Source: Pontederia crassipes
Taxonomy: Eukaryota; Streptophyta; Magnoliopsida; Commelinales; Pontederiaceae
Reading direction: 5' to 3'
DNA length: 64,000 bases
NCBI GenBank assembly: GCA_030549335.1
Contig: CM060189.1
Location: 30,465,001 to 30,529,000, forward strand
The notes below the pieces were generated by a model. It was not told the origin of the DNA, made no database searches, and saw nothing but the letters and a program-made list of their open reading frames with translations. The translations under genes and the position numbers were made by a program. Of the stretch, positions 12,526 to 24,648 are shown piece after piece. Each line of letters opens with the position of its first letter. Position 1 is the stretch's first letter.

Positions 12526-13243
12526 TGCAAAATTTTTTTATAATTGTAATAACCAAAAACATAACATGAAAATTAGAACAATTTGGAAAAATATTTTTTG
12601 CCTCTTCTAGAAAATAACAAATAAGCTACCTACCAACATAAAATTATAACATATTATGCTGACTATTACTTGTACATTCATGGGCTACACAAATTGTTAA
12701 TGGCCCAAAGTCTATATATTGTCTTCATTTTTTTTACACGTGCAGTGGTAAAGAATTACTCCTTTGGTCGATTATATTTTTTCGAAGTATATGTAAGAAT
12801 TTCATATTGATATATTTATTTAAACTAAGTTAGAAATCTAATTAGGAATCATAAATTTCCTCAAATGATCCCATCAATAATGACAATATTTTCACAGAAT
12901 ATGATGATATCTTAAATTACTATATGTTATTTCTATCAAGAGAATTATATTTATTTTTTCGACATTTTTTATTATTTATTATCTAACCTATTCTTTCTTT
13001 CTTTAACACTCCATCTCACTCTCATTATATTCTCTCTTTCTTTGTACTATTTATTAGGCTAGTATATATTATTAGAAGGAATATTCAGCCTTTTGGCAGA
13101 AAGAAAGAAAGAAACCATTCATGACCAAAATGTTGATATCTAACTAAAATATGACAACAAATTATTATTAGCTAAAATTGAAGAATAAACAACCTGTCTC
13201 GAAACAGCTCCCTCTCTCTACACGCACTATATTTTATGCACCT
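12526..13243. other. Intergenic DNA, no gene seen
   Basis: AT-rich sequence between two inverted-repeat elements; nothing recognisable. Confidence 0.6.
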
Positions 13244-13253
13244 TACAACATTC

Positions 13254-14241
13254 GGATAAATTACACCAAACGCCCTCCAACTTTAAGATTTGCTCAGCGA
13301 TACCTTCCAATTTCACTTTGTAACATAAATGACCTTCATCTTTTAACGTGTTTCACCTGATGCTCTCTTTACCTGGGATAGTCAGTTTTTTATTTTTTGT
13401 CAACGTGGCGTCCACGTGGCAATCTCCTCTCTCCTTCACACAAATAGTCGTCTGACGCGACATGCTCCGACATGGCACATAAAATTACACCAATGCCCTC
13501 CAACTTTAAGGTTGGCACAGCGATACCCTCCAACTTTACCTTGTAACACAAATGTCATTTATCTTTTAACATGTTTCACCCGATGCCCTCTTTACCTGGG
13601 ACAATCGGTTTTTCGATTTTTCGTCGACGTAGAGTCCACGTAGCTATCTTCTCTCTCCTCCATGCAAATAGTCGTCCAACGTGACACCACATATTAAACC
13701 ATCTTACTTACCGTAAGTTAATCCACTCATTATTAAATTATTTCCTCTCTTTGTCATCGTTCGCGTGAAACCTCCTTCGTCGTTCGCCTCCTTCATCGTT
13801 CACCTTTCACGTTTGTCGGATGACTATTTGCATGGAGGAGAGAGGAGATGGCCACGTGAATGTCACGTCGATGAAAAATCGGAAAATCGACTATCCCCGA
13901 TAAAGAGAGCATCGGGTGAAACGTGTTAAAAGATCAAAGGCATTTATGTTACAAATAAAGTTGGAGGGTATCACTGAGCCAACCTTAAAGTTGGAGGGCA
14001 TTGATGTAATTTTATGTGCCACGTCGGAGCATGCCACGTCAAATGATTATTTGCGTGGAGAAGAGAGGAGATGGCCACGTGGACGTCACGTAGACGAAAA
14101 ATTGGAAAATCGACTATCCCAGGTAAAGAGAGCATCGGGTGAAACGCGTTAAAAAATGAACGTCATTTGTGTTACAAAGTGAAGTTGGAGGGTATCGCTG
14201 AACAAACCTTAAAGTTAGAGGGCATTTGGTGTAATTTACCC
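13254..14241. mobile_element. MULE-like foldback element, copy 1
   Basis: The ends are 'ggataaattacacc' and its inverse 'ggtgtaatttaccc'. They are flanked by a 10-bp direct repeat 'tacaacattc' (13244-13253 and 14242-14251), consistent with the 9-10 bp duplications of Mutator-like elements. Each arm holds tandem copies of a roughly 200-bp unit ('ccctccaactttaagg...gtaacacaaatg...cgacgtggcgtccacgtgg'), inverted in the other arm, around a unique centre at about 13690-13830. No transposase is visible; the short frame at 13916-14152 is repeat sequence. Confidence 0.82.
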
Positions 14242-14251
14242 TACAACATTC

Positions 14252-17200
14252 ACATAGAGTGCACCCGTATTAGATCATGATTGGGTTCAAACAGAGAGAG
14301 GAAAAGAATAGGCTCAATCTCTCCTTTTATGTCCTGCCCAACTGGAAAAAACACTTCTATGTTTGGTTAAGAAATTTCTTTCTAAGGAAGACAAATTTTA
14401 TTCTAAAGAATATCATATTCTAACTATATTCTTATTCTATTTTTTGTTTGGTTGAAAAGAATAAATTTAATATGTTTATAATAAAAATATTTTACTATAA
14501 ATAGTTTATTTATTATTATTATACAAATTATAATATAATAATATATAGTTAAAATAATGAAAAATGAAAAAAATGAAGAATAAGGAGAATATCTTTATTC
14601 TATGATTTTGAAATTCTTTATTTTGTAAAAAGATTGGTGGTTTCACAGAAATCAAGATGGGTTCGGTGAAAATGAAACTTGTTGACGTTATTACTATTAT
14701 GCGTTGTGTTTGGCTGTATTATCAAGAATATCCAAATATTCTACCCTTTATTCACGAATAAAAAATGTCCTATTTGAAACAAAGGAATGATGACCAACCG
14801 AATTTTTGACAATCTCCGAAATCGAAAGGGAATGCAGTCCAAGGCAAGAGTATTCATGGGCCGAGTTGAACTCGATTCGATCCCAAATTCGATACAATCC
14901 AATCAATTTTGATCGGATCGAATTGGGTCATGTTGATAGTTTTTTTAGCATAGAACTCTTTGGATTGATTTGAGGCGGGTTACCTGAATACTCTTTTTTT
15001 CCTTTTTTCTTTTAAATATTTGTAATATAAAATATATTTAATATTTTATTTTAAACCATTAAAATAACATTTTATTTTTTAATATTTTTCTATATTTTAA
15101 GGAGTTTACTTTCATATTTTTTAAAAAAGTTATTCACATAAACATTTAAAGTAAATAAAAAATGAATTTAAATAATAATTAAAAATGATTGGATCATTGG
15201 GTCCAGTTGAGTTGATTCGAGTTGAAATTTTTCATTCCATATCCAACCTGACCATTGGTCGGATCATGCTTGGGTCAGGTCGGGTTGACGAGTTCACTAG
15301 ATCGAGGTGCGGTTGAATAATGTCATTCATATTGTCTTATTATTCATATTGTATTGTTATTTGAGTTTTATAAGTTAGTTTTATGATTTTCCAATTTAAC
15401 TTGGTGTCTGGTGTTGTGCATCGATTCATTCAGGTTCTACAAAGTGTTTTGAATCTTGTTTCAACATCTCTTTTAAACTAAACTCTTACTATCATGCACA
15501 CCTTATTATATCTCTTATTGAATACTTTGTAGCTTTTGAGTTTGCTATTTATCATGGTTTTAGGAAGAAAATTATACTATATTTTCATTTCCTTTCGAAA
15601 CTCCCAAAGGAAGGAGTTGAACACTACAAAATCACACCCCTTCAACAGACTAATAAAAGGTTGTACTCAATTGACTTCATATATTTTCATTTGATTGACT
15701 CTTTATTTTTATTGCAATATCCTGAGTACAGTAGCATTGTTAATTGACTTGAGAGATTAAGAAATCCTCTTTTCATTATTGTCAATAGATTATCTCCTTG
15801 ATAAAGACTTAATTTGTTAAAATTTAGATTGACAAATAACTTTGTTTTGGTCACATTTGTGATTTGTCTCATAATTGGTATTACATGTACACTAATTCAA
15901 AAGGCATTGGTGATTTCTAACTGTCATACTTCATGTGAGTCTATTGAGAAGAGAAGTCTTCAAGGGATATTATATATCCTCACCATTGTTAATTTGAGCT
16001 ACGAGCGTAGTCAAATTGATACCCTTCGTAATGGTGTTATAATAAGAGATGGGTAGAGATGTGAATAATATTATCTTGATATGTGCTATTAGTGTTTTGA
16101 ATCCAACACATATTGTTGTAGTGAAACTAACTTCAAAATTATCTTCTTCTTTTCATTTACACTTCCATTAGTTATGACTCCATCATCCAAAATATAAAAA
16201 AAAAATATAATCATTTTGGACTTGTTACTACAACTACAAGTTTTTAGATTTCACTCTATTTCATTAATTAGTTAACTTTATGTAATTTAGAATATTTAGC
16301 TCTTATTTAGTAGTACCATTTTCCTCTACGTCGATATGATACCCTAACTGCTACAATCAATACATCGTGCACTTGTGATTAATTGAAGTAGTATAGGGTT
16401 TTTAAAACTTTGAAATGCATAATTTGGCTATAGATAATAATAAATTTCACACTTTTGCACATGGAATTTTACACATATGAACAATGCACGCAAAGGTGAG
16501 TTTCTTGCCCATGCTCAATTGTTTCCTCACACTCTTGCACGCAAATTTTCAAGCCTCTTAACAATGTACTAATTAATGCAAAAGTAAATTTCTTGACTGT
16601 GGTCGATTGTTAATTTTTTCCCAACATGAATCACCATTAGCCATCATCATATACACATACTTGCGGATCATTTGGTTTTAAATTTTTAATACACCAATTC
16701 ATCCCCCTCCCTCCTTGGAGCTTTGTGATCCAACATTAGCCACATATCACTTGGACGTGTTAAGTTATCCGAATCAAGTCGTGCTACAACAATTAGCTTA
16801 GGGGTTTTAGCAAACCAATTCAATGATCCCCACCACTTTTGGTGTTTTGTACATGTATGCAAACAAAAGAAATTTATATTTGAATTAATGTAGTATCATT
16901 TATATAAATTGAACATCTTTTGTAAGAAAGCATATATTTTATACATTATTTCTATTTTAAATTAATTTTCTAAATAAAAATTATAACACTAAAATAATAA
17001 AAAAATTAAACCTAATGCTTCATTTAAAATCAAAATTAAATAGTCTATTAACATAACCTTTTATTTGCTTCCTTTTGTACATCACATGAGATACTAGTGA
17101 GATTCAATGAGATAATTGATGAGGCATTATCTCATTAATAAAACCTTTATTTAAATCTCATTACTTATATTTTGATTAATTTTTATTAGATTAACTCATT

Positions 17201-19384
17201 AGTGATTACTTAATTAATCTTTTAGTTAATACATTTCATTTTGTATTTTATATGAATGCATTTAAAAATGATCCATGTTCCATAGAAAAACCGTCCAAAT
17301 CAGTAGTTTTCACCAAGTTGGTCTACCTTCTTAATCCCAAAACAATGAGGTTGTAATGTTAATAATAAGCCATTTGTTTAAACATAATTAATTAGCTTTA
17401 ATTAATAACTCTTTCATTAAATGAACTCATTAATGATTCTTTTGATTAGCCTCCTAGTTAATAAATTTGCAATTGTATTTCATATGTGTGCATTTATATG
17501 TTTATTATACTATTAAATGTTTATATGATTATCATATAACATTATAGCTCACATATTAATCATATAAATTTAGTCATCTCGAGATTTCTAATTATGATTA
17601 TATTTGGAAGACAATTATTTATATTCTTTGTTATTTAAACTTTGAAGATTTTACCATCACTAGACTTCCATGAGCATGTCGAACAAAACTTGAAAGGAAG
17701 TTGCCGACTCTAAGAACCACCAATAGGACTGAGCAAATACGGGCCTGAGTTCGGACTATCCCGATCTCGAATCAGTTTGAACCAAGCTTTTAGATATTTA
17801 TCCTGAGCCCAAATTTGGCCTCAATCGGGGTTGAGATTGGGATGTCTTAATTGAACTAAGACAAAAAAATGACATTTTTTATTGTCATAATTCAACTATA
17901 ATAAATAAAAAAATTAAAATATAAATTAAATAATATTTAATGATATAAAATAAATATAATAACCATCAAATTATAATATAAATAATATATTATCATGAAT
18001 GTTTAAAGTTTATGATAAGATAATAAAATGACTAATATAAATATAAATGCAATACTTTTAGATCATATGATATAGTAATATAATATATATGATCCGGTCG
18101 AGACACAATCCAGATTTTTATGTCTTATTTTTAAAATAATTCATATTTTTGGAAGGGGATAAATGATCATCATTTGCATTTTTATGTCATTATCGTATTT
18201 TAAATAGTTAAGACTCTAGCATGATTTTAACTTCATTCCCCCTTTCAATAATTTAATAATGCCCTTAGATGATGGAAAATTGATGATAACTTGTGGGATG
18301 TTAGACACATTACTTATGAACTATTTGTTTGAAGGAAAAAAAATCAAGGTTTGTGAACCTTGGCATGCTGTAGTTTGCAAGATGGTGTATTCAGGTATGA
18401 GAACTTACTTAAACCATGCCATGAAAATGCATAACAATAGATATCAACCTAGATCCATTCCATTACCACTCTAAAAAAATACTTTCCATTATGTTTATAC
18501 GAAATGTGCAGTTCTTTAGGATATATTTATATCTTGTTTGCATTTCATCTAACAAAACTTTGAGAATTCTCTTGCTTTTAGCCATGCCATCATCCTTTTA
18601 TGATAACTTGCCATCTAGAGTTGCATACGTTTTCTTGTATGTTATGGAAAATGAGTTATGTTTCATACTAGATCAAGATGCATGGTCTACATCATTTTGC
18701 TTGCTATATATCCAACATGCTTATTCTGATGTAAATCATATCAGAACATCTTCATATATCATGTTCATGGTTTTTGGATATTGGGAGATTAGCTCATTGC
18801 TTAATGTCTAGTTTTCTTGTAATAGAAAAAAATAGTATCCACTTAATCTCCAAATAGGATTCAATTTTTTTAGCAGTTATAATGATTATCGGATTCAATT
18901 TTTCTACTGCATGATTATGTTTTGATCCATTGGGATTGATTTTTTTTTATTACTTCCCCATCATCTCCCTTCAAGGGCGTCGACAATGTTGTCATTGAAT
19001 TTAGTGGTAAACGAAAATCCACAATCTCCAACAGGGAAAAGGTAAGGTTAGAAAAATATTTATAATTTTCTCTTAACAATTTTAACTGAATATTTTTTGT
19101 CGACCATCTTTTTATTCATCAATGTTTGATCTCTTTATTTGTAAAATGTTTTCTTGTCACTATAAGTGTATTTAGGGAGGGCGCTCAAAAAAATTGAAGA
19201 ACTTGGAGAGATTCAATATTGGTATACATCATAACTTTGCTTTCATATATAAGAGAATTCATAATTATTTTTATGTCAATTCTTTTTTCAATAATCCTAC
19301 TCCATACAGAGGATATTGTGAAGGAAATTGATGTAAGTCATTTATTGGAAAAAATTGATACAAAGGATATGCATATTATATTTA
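14252..19384. other. Intergenic DNA with dispersed repeats
   Basis: No convincing gene. Stretches at about 14860-15310 and 17720-17860 contain repeated 'ggtcgggttg'/'cgattcgatcc'-type motifs common in small hAT-like repeats. Two related segments at about 17150-17270 and 17400-17500 look like a decayed direct duplication. Frames at 15814-16056, 18259-18474 and 18491-18811 have no family I can recognise; I treat them as unsupported. Confidence 0.5.
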
Positions 19385-20400
19385 CAATTTGGATCTGGCC
19401 ACCGCGCGCGGCCGGATCTGGCCGCGGCACAATGCAAGGATTTGGCCATCGTGCGCGACCGTATCTGGCCGCCGGGCAAGAACGAAGGGCAGAGGCTAGG
19501 AGAGAGGCCGGAGGACGGGGCCGAGAGCGTACCTGCGCCGCAGACGGAAGGTTGCAGAGGCAGCGACGGGTGTCACAGGAGGCGGCGGTCGGGTCGCGAG
19601 CGCAGGCGGCGGTGGAGCACGGATGCCGGGACGTCGTCGGTCGCCACCGGAGATCGAGAAGAAAGAGCTCTCGAGGGAGGGAAATCGAAATAGTGACAGA
19701 GTGGTCGGATATTTATATAGTCCATTTTCAACGGTCAGAATCGTCGAAATGTAGGTAAATAATATAAAATATTAATTCAAACTCAGACGGCCCAAACAGC
19801 TGAAAGAACCGTCGAAAGTTTCAACGATTCTTGAAATCGTTGAAACTTTCGACGGTTTTTCGCAAAATATAATATTTTATCAAGTGAAATAGAAATATAT
19901 AAATTATAAATCTTCCATTTCGACGGTCAAAACTGTCAAAAATATTTAAATTATAATTAAAATGAGTTCAAATTTCGACGATTCTGACCACTAAAAGTTC
20001 GACGGTTCTTCACACAATCGCAACTTTTGACGGCCAGAATCGTCGAAAGCAAAAAATAGATAACCTATTAACGTTAACATATTTCGTCGGCTATGACTGC
20101 AGAAAGTTTCGATGGATACGAGAACTGTCGAAATTTTCGAGGGTCAAAACCGTCGAAAAACCATCATGAAAACTGATCACCCAATTTTATTATCTTCAAC
20201 GGTTACGAGCATCGATAATTGCGACGGAAAGTTTCGACGATTTTTAAGCCGTCGTAAGTTGAGACGTCTATAAGCGTCGGAAAGTTATCCAACGATAATT
20301 ACAACGGATATTTCAATCCGTCGAAAAATCCATCGGTATTTTAGATGAACTTACGCCCGTCGAAAATGAACCATCGGAAATTGGTCATTTTCTTGTACTG
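19385..20400. mobile_element. Truncated CACTA-type element
   Basis: The right end reads 'cattttcttgtactg', one base different from the CACTA terminus at 8187. The body (19740-20390) carries the same kind of 'ttcgacggtt'/'aaccgtcg' palindromic motifs. The left part (19395-19690) is a GC-rich block with 'ggatctggccgc' motifs, like the GC core of the first element. No CACTACAAG left end is found, so the element lost its left arm. Frames across the GC block are not conserved protein. Confidence 0.75.
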
Positions 20401-20553
20401 TTAAATATTTATATTTTAAGTGAAAATTTGCAATTATAGATCTAAAAAAATAAAGCATGTTGGTATTTTAAAACAAAGTAAAAAAAGATTTTGTAAGGAC
20501 CAAATGTCGAAAAAAAATCAAGGGTAATTGTGTAATGGTCTCATACGCCCGGA

Positions 20554-21089
20554 CATGGGCGGACCTACATGTTGATTAATGGGGTCAATTGACCCCATTA
20601 AAGTTTAAGAGTTTATTATATAGGTATTAGCTTAAGTAACAATTAATATAAGTTAAATCTTATTACTAATGTTCTCATCTTTTTTTTTTGCTTTGAAATA
20701 AAATATGATATATTGTGTTTATATTATCTCTATTACATAATTTATTTTCATAGTTAACTCTTCACATTCTATCTTATTTTTTTAATTTATCTTAACTATA
20801 TATCTATTAGTATAAATTTAAATTATTTTTAACAAGCAAAATCACTCTTAATATCATATTACTGGTTTTTATAGTAACTTATTACTATGCATTTTTATTG
20901 CTTCTTTGTGAACGATTGTACTATATAATATATCGACTTGGAATCAATTAACAATATCAAGAATAAGCTTATTGCATAAAAAATTAAAATAATTTTCAAT
21001 TAATTTACATTTCGAATATAATACTTTTCATATTAATATTTTATAAAAAAATTGCACCCATGAGCTCAAGGGTTCTAGGTCCGCCCCTG
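20554..21089. mobile_element. hAT-type MITE
   Basis: The termini are 'catgggcggaccta' and the inverse of 'caggggcggaccta'. An exact 8-bp target duplication 'cgcccgga' lies at 20546-20553 and 21090-21097, the length expected of hAT insertions. The 536-bp interior is AT-rich and non-coding. Confidence 0.87.
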
Positions 21090-21367
21090 CGCCCGGACCC
21101 AAACATACCCCTCCTAGTGTCACGAGAATGCCCCTTTATAAGCCACCATGGGTTTGATTTGTTATATAAGGAAGTTAAATTATTAAAACACGTATTACAT
21201 TTTTATAAATATACATGTTACAGATCCTTTTTATAAATATACACATATTTTTTCACATAAATATACTAACATATTCGAATGATATAATGTTATAAAATTA
21301 GAGGAGGGCCTTAGCACATCTTTTGTGAAATTATATATAATATGTTACTTTAAATATGGCTCCATCT

Positions 21368-22339
21368 AGTGATGGCAGGACCCTATCCGGGGAGGGGGAT
21401 GCCAACCCCGCCCCACCCCCCTCATTCATCTCAACCGTCGTCTCGAATCTCCAATGCGGGGCCAATTTAATTTTTTGCTTGTCCTATTCCCCGCGGATCC
21501 TCGAGGCTCAAAGGGATCGATTCTTCGAATTTTAAATTTTAAAATATTTTAAAACTAAAAAATATGCATTTTTACATAATATATGTATTTTTAAATATTA
21601 CATAAATAATATTTTTTATTAAACAAAAAATTTCAAATTTTTTTGAAAAAGTACAATAATTATGTTATACATTTGTGTAAAGAAGGAACAAAAACAATAA
21701 TCATCAATTGCAAAAAAAAATAACAAAAAAAGAGAGTGATGGCATATGTGCATTGTGTGGACAACAATCACTTCCCCCATTGGAGAAGGTGGCGGGGAGG
21801 GGCGCCGTCCTCCCATGATACTGGAGGGGAGGGGTGACATCGGCAGTCGAGGCGAATGCGAACTGATGGAGGCAGTGATGAGGAGACAACCACGTGGAAG
21901 GAGAAGAGAAGAGGAAGAAGGAGGAAGAAGAAAAAGGAGAAAAAATGGGGATATTTAGGGTTTGCTTGCTATTTATATGACAAGTTAAATAATAAAAAAT
22001 AGGGATAGGGATTCGGGAAGCCACGAGGCGGAGATAACGTACCCCACTCCGCTCGAAAAGTGGTAAGCTGGTGAGGAGGCAGCGAGGAAGGAGAAGAGAA
22101 GAGGAAGGAGGAAGGAGAAAGAGGAGAAAAAAATGGGAACACTTAGGGTTTGCTTGCTATTTATATGACAAGTTCAATAATAAACGATAGGGACGATATT
22201 CGGGAACACGAGGGGCAGGGATAACGTACCCCACCTGATCCCTAAAAGAGGATGTTGGGACAGTTTGCTCACATCCACGATCCCGCCGGAGTAAAATTCT
22301 TCGAATTTGGGGCCTGTTCGGGAATATTTTCATCCCTAG
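21368..22339. mobile_element. hAT-like element, family A, copy 1
   Basis: It starts 'agtgatggcagg' and ends 'catccctag', whose inverse 'ctagggatg' matches the start imperfectly. The 8-bp direct repeat 'ctccatct' flanks it (21360-21367 and 22340-22347). The interior has GC-rich 'ggggaggggg' stretches near each end. It also has a tandem duplication of about 185 bp: the segment from 'gaaggagaagagaagagg' to 'ataacgtacccca' occurs at about 21897-22045 and again at 22089-22230. No transposase is visible. Confidence 0.75.
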
Positions 22340-22347
22340 CTCCATCT

Positions 22348-23930
22348 AAGGATGGCATCCCACCCTATTCGGGGCTAGGGACACTTCTCCTGCCCTGACC
22401 CCATCCTCATCCCAAATTCTCGATGTATGTGTGTGGGGGAATCTAATCCTCCATCCTGATGTGGACTCCGAATCTTCAAATTTTTGACTGAAAAGTGTGA
22501 AAAAAGAGAGCGGGTGAGCCACAAGCACCTCCTCAAAGAGGCATCGAGACTCCTCAGCCTCTCCAATATCCGCATTGAGCCGCGCTGCAAGGAGCTTCCA
22601 TTTTGCCACATACGTCTAGGCGGCCATCACCCGGTTGAGGGTCCCCAACACTTCGGTGTCGTTGCCTTCCTCAAGCTTCAGCGTGTGGAGAGTGTCTATA
22701 ACCTCGAAGTTGGACTCCAACAGTTGGGCGCGCGGTGCCGCAACATCGACGGCCTCAACGCCCAAGGGATCGACGCGCTCCTCGGAGACAACAATGGCGG
22801 AGGGGTCTGCGAGGGTGGGAGGGGTCGAAGATTGTTGGCGAGGAAGGCGGCGAAGAGGACGGCGCCAACGGAGGTAGAGCGGAGGGCACAAGATAGTGGG
22901 CCATGGGCGAGCATAGAGGACGTAGGAAAGGTGTTGGACGTGGTGGAAGGAGCCTTGAGAAGTGAGCATTCTGAAAGTGGTGGAGCCTGGAGGTGAGATG
23001 GGGAAGGTAGAGGAAGTTGCTGAGAGGAAAGTGTTTGGCTCTCGGACCGCACCCGGGCCAGTCAAACTAGGTTTGACCGTGCCTTGGCTCATGCCGGGCC
23101 AGCATGGCTTTAAATCGTGTTGTGTCGAGTCACGTCGGCAGGCACTTCGGGCGACCCAACTCGATTTCGATCAGGTCGGGTTGGGCCACCCAGTTTTTCT
23201 TTTTTTTTTTTGTATATAAAATTAGAAAAATAAAATAAATAAAAATGGGTCACATTATTTATGTCCTAAAATTTTGACTAATAAAAAATAATAAACATAA
23301 TAATAAATATTATAATATATGATATTATGACTAATAGATATATAATAAAAATATTTTTATATATGATATAATTATAAAATTTATCATATATGATTAAATA
23401 TACGTAATATAAAACTTATAATATATGATAAATATTTAATTGTATAATAAAAAAATTTGTGTTCGTCGGGTTGGGTCCGGGCCGGGTCCATGCCGAGTCA
23501 TGCTCAGGGCAGCCCGGCTCGATTTGACATGGGCCCAACTTGATGGTTGTGCCGGCCCAGTAGAAAAGCGTGTGAGTCCCGCACGATTCTTCATTGGTAG
23601 GCCGAGAGGAGGAAGCTGCCATGGACGGGGGAGGAGAGAAAAAAATAGAGTTTCTTATCTTATATATCTATATATATAATGAAATGGATGATAGAGATAT
23701 AGTTTATCTAATTTGATGGTTGATAATTATAATAAATTATTTATAAAAAAGACGAGAATATTTAGAAACTTGACGGGACAGAGACAATTCACTTCATCTC
23801 GATCTTTGAAAGAGAGTTGCGACAATTTTCCCCAATCCCCACCCTCAGAGAGTAAAGTTCCTCGAATTCGAAATCCCGATCGAGAATTCTATGAGATTCT
23901 CCATGAGGGCAGGGATATTATGATCTCTAG
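22348..23930. mobile_element. hAT-like element, family A, copy 2, carrying a captured gene fragment
   Basis: It begins 'aaggatggcatccc' directly after the target repeat of the previous element. It ends 'tgatctctag', again close to an inverse of the start. The flanks 'ctccatct' (22340-22347) and 'cgccatcc' (23931-23938) match at 6 of 8 bases. Repeated 'gggcc'-rich stretches at 23045-23190 and 23460-23600 flank an AT-rich segment. The element contains part of a host TPR gene on the minus strand (see 22490-22880). The boundaries are less certain than those of its neighbour. Confidence 0.6.
22490..22880 (-). pseudogene. Captured fragment of a plastid TPR protein gene (SLOW GREEN 1-like)
   Basis: One minus-strand frame reads through a hydrophobic leader-like part and a 'LLESNFEVIDTLHTLK' segment. 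It continues, after one in-frame TAG at 22616-22618, into 'KWKLLAARLNADIGEAEE' and 'LFEEVLVAHPLSF'. This order matches the N-terminal half of plant tetratricopeptide proteins of the SLOW GREEN 1 type, with TPR-like spacing of Ala, Leu and Pro. I recognise the family from memory, not from a search. Homology stops abruptly near 22490, where the transposon end sequence begins, and there is no C-terminal half. It cannot encode the full protein. GC content is far above that of the flanks, as expected for captured exon DNA. Confidence 0.6.
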
Positions 23931-23938
23931 CGCCATCC

Positions 23939-24648
23939 CTGGTTATCATGATTCTAAAATTTTATGTTCGTGCTATGTGATTAATGGTAATCCCACGTGT
24001 TAAGCATGTTGCAAGCATGATGTGTTCCATCTATAAAGTTTGGAGCATGATACTTCGAATATTTTTGTGTACCAATATCAGATAGGTAAGTTGGGTACCA
24101 CCTTTAATAATATCAAAGACGTCTATAAAAAATGAATAAAAACTATGCGAATCCTTGATTAATTTCTTAACATTAATATATTCTTTATTTGTTTTTTCAT
24201 GGAGAGTGCTTCCGTACTTGGTTTGGTTTCATGAATTTCTTATTTTGTTTTGCACATATCTACATACATACGTATTACATACATATATTTATTAGTTTTT
24301 TATATCAAATTAATTTTTTTCTAAATTTGCTAATAAATTCAGTTTAATAACTGATTCAACACTTTTCTTTTAGTGTATTTATTATATTCAGATGATAATA
24401 AAGAATACATATATATAATTTTTTAATTAAAAAAAGTGAAATGTTTGATGCTTGTTCCTCACCCTCTCTCCCTCTCTCGTCTCCCTCGTCTACTTTTGGA
24501 AAGTTAAAGAGGATTCCAATATAATTGCGAGCACCTCACCAATCACCATCAAGAAACTCTCTCGCGCTGGGCGCTTTCCCTCGTTCCAAGGGTTTTGTCT
24601 CTCTTCGTCCTCCTCCTCCCTGCAACTCTCTCTCTCTCCCCCCTCCCG
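23939..24648. promoter_or_regulatory. Promoter and 5' leader region of the phosphotransfer gene
   Basis: AT-rich DNA followed by a CT-rich leader (about 24465-24648) ending in 'tctctctctccccc' just before the start codon. The CT-rich leader is typical of plant 5' UTRs. No TATA box could be fixed with confidence. Confidence 0.45.

Noticed and set aside
13916-14152. Frame that recurs almost identically at 29790-29999
   Set aside because: Similarity is due to both lying in copies of the same foldback element, not to a conserved gene.
15814-16056. 80-codon frame with a hydrophobic start
   Set aside because: No recognisable family, no splice context, and surrounding DNA looks intergenic.
18259-18811. 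Two adjacent plus-strand frames that looked like exons
   Set aside because: No family recognised, no consistent splice sites joining them; evidence too weak to call a gene.
19219-19758. 179-codon and 112-codon plus-strand frames
   Set aside because: They cover the GC block of a truncated CACTA element; no domain.
22616-23092. 158-codon minus-strand frame starting MSQGTV
   Set aside because: Its N-terminal half is transposon sequence; only the distal part belongs to the captured TPR fragment, so the frame as a whole is not a gene.
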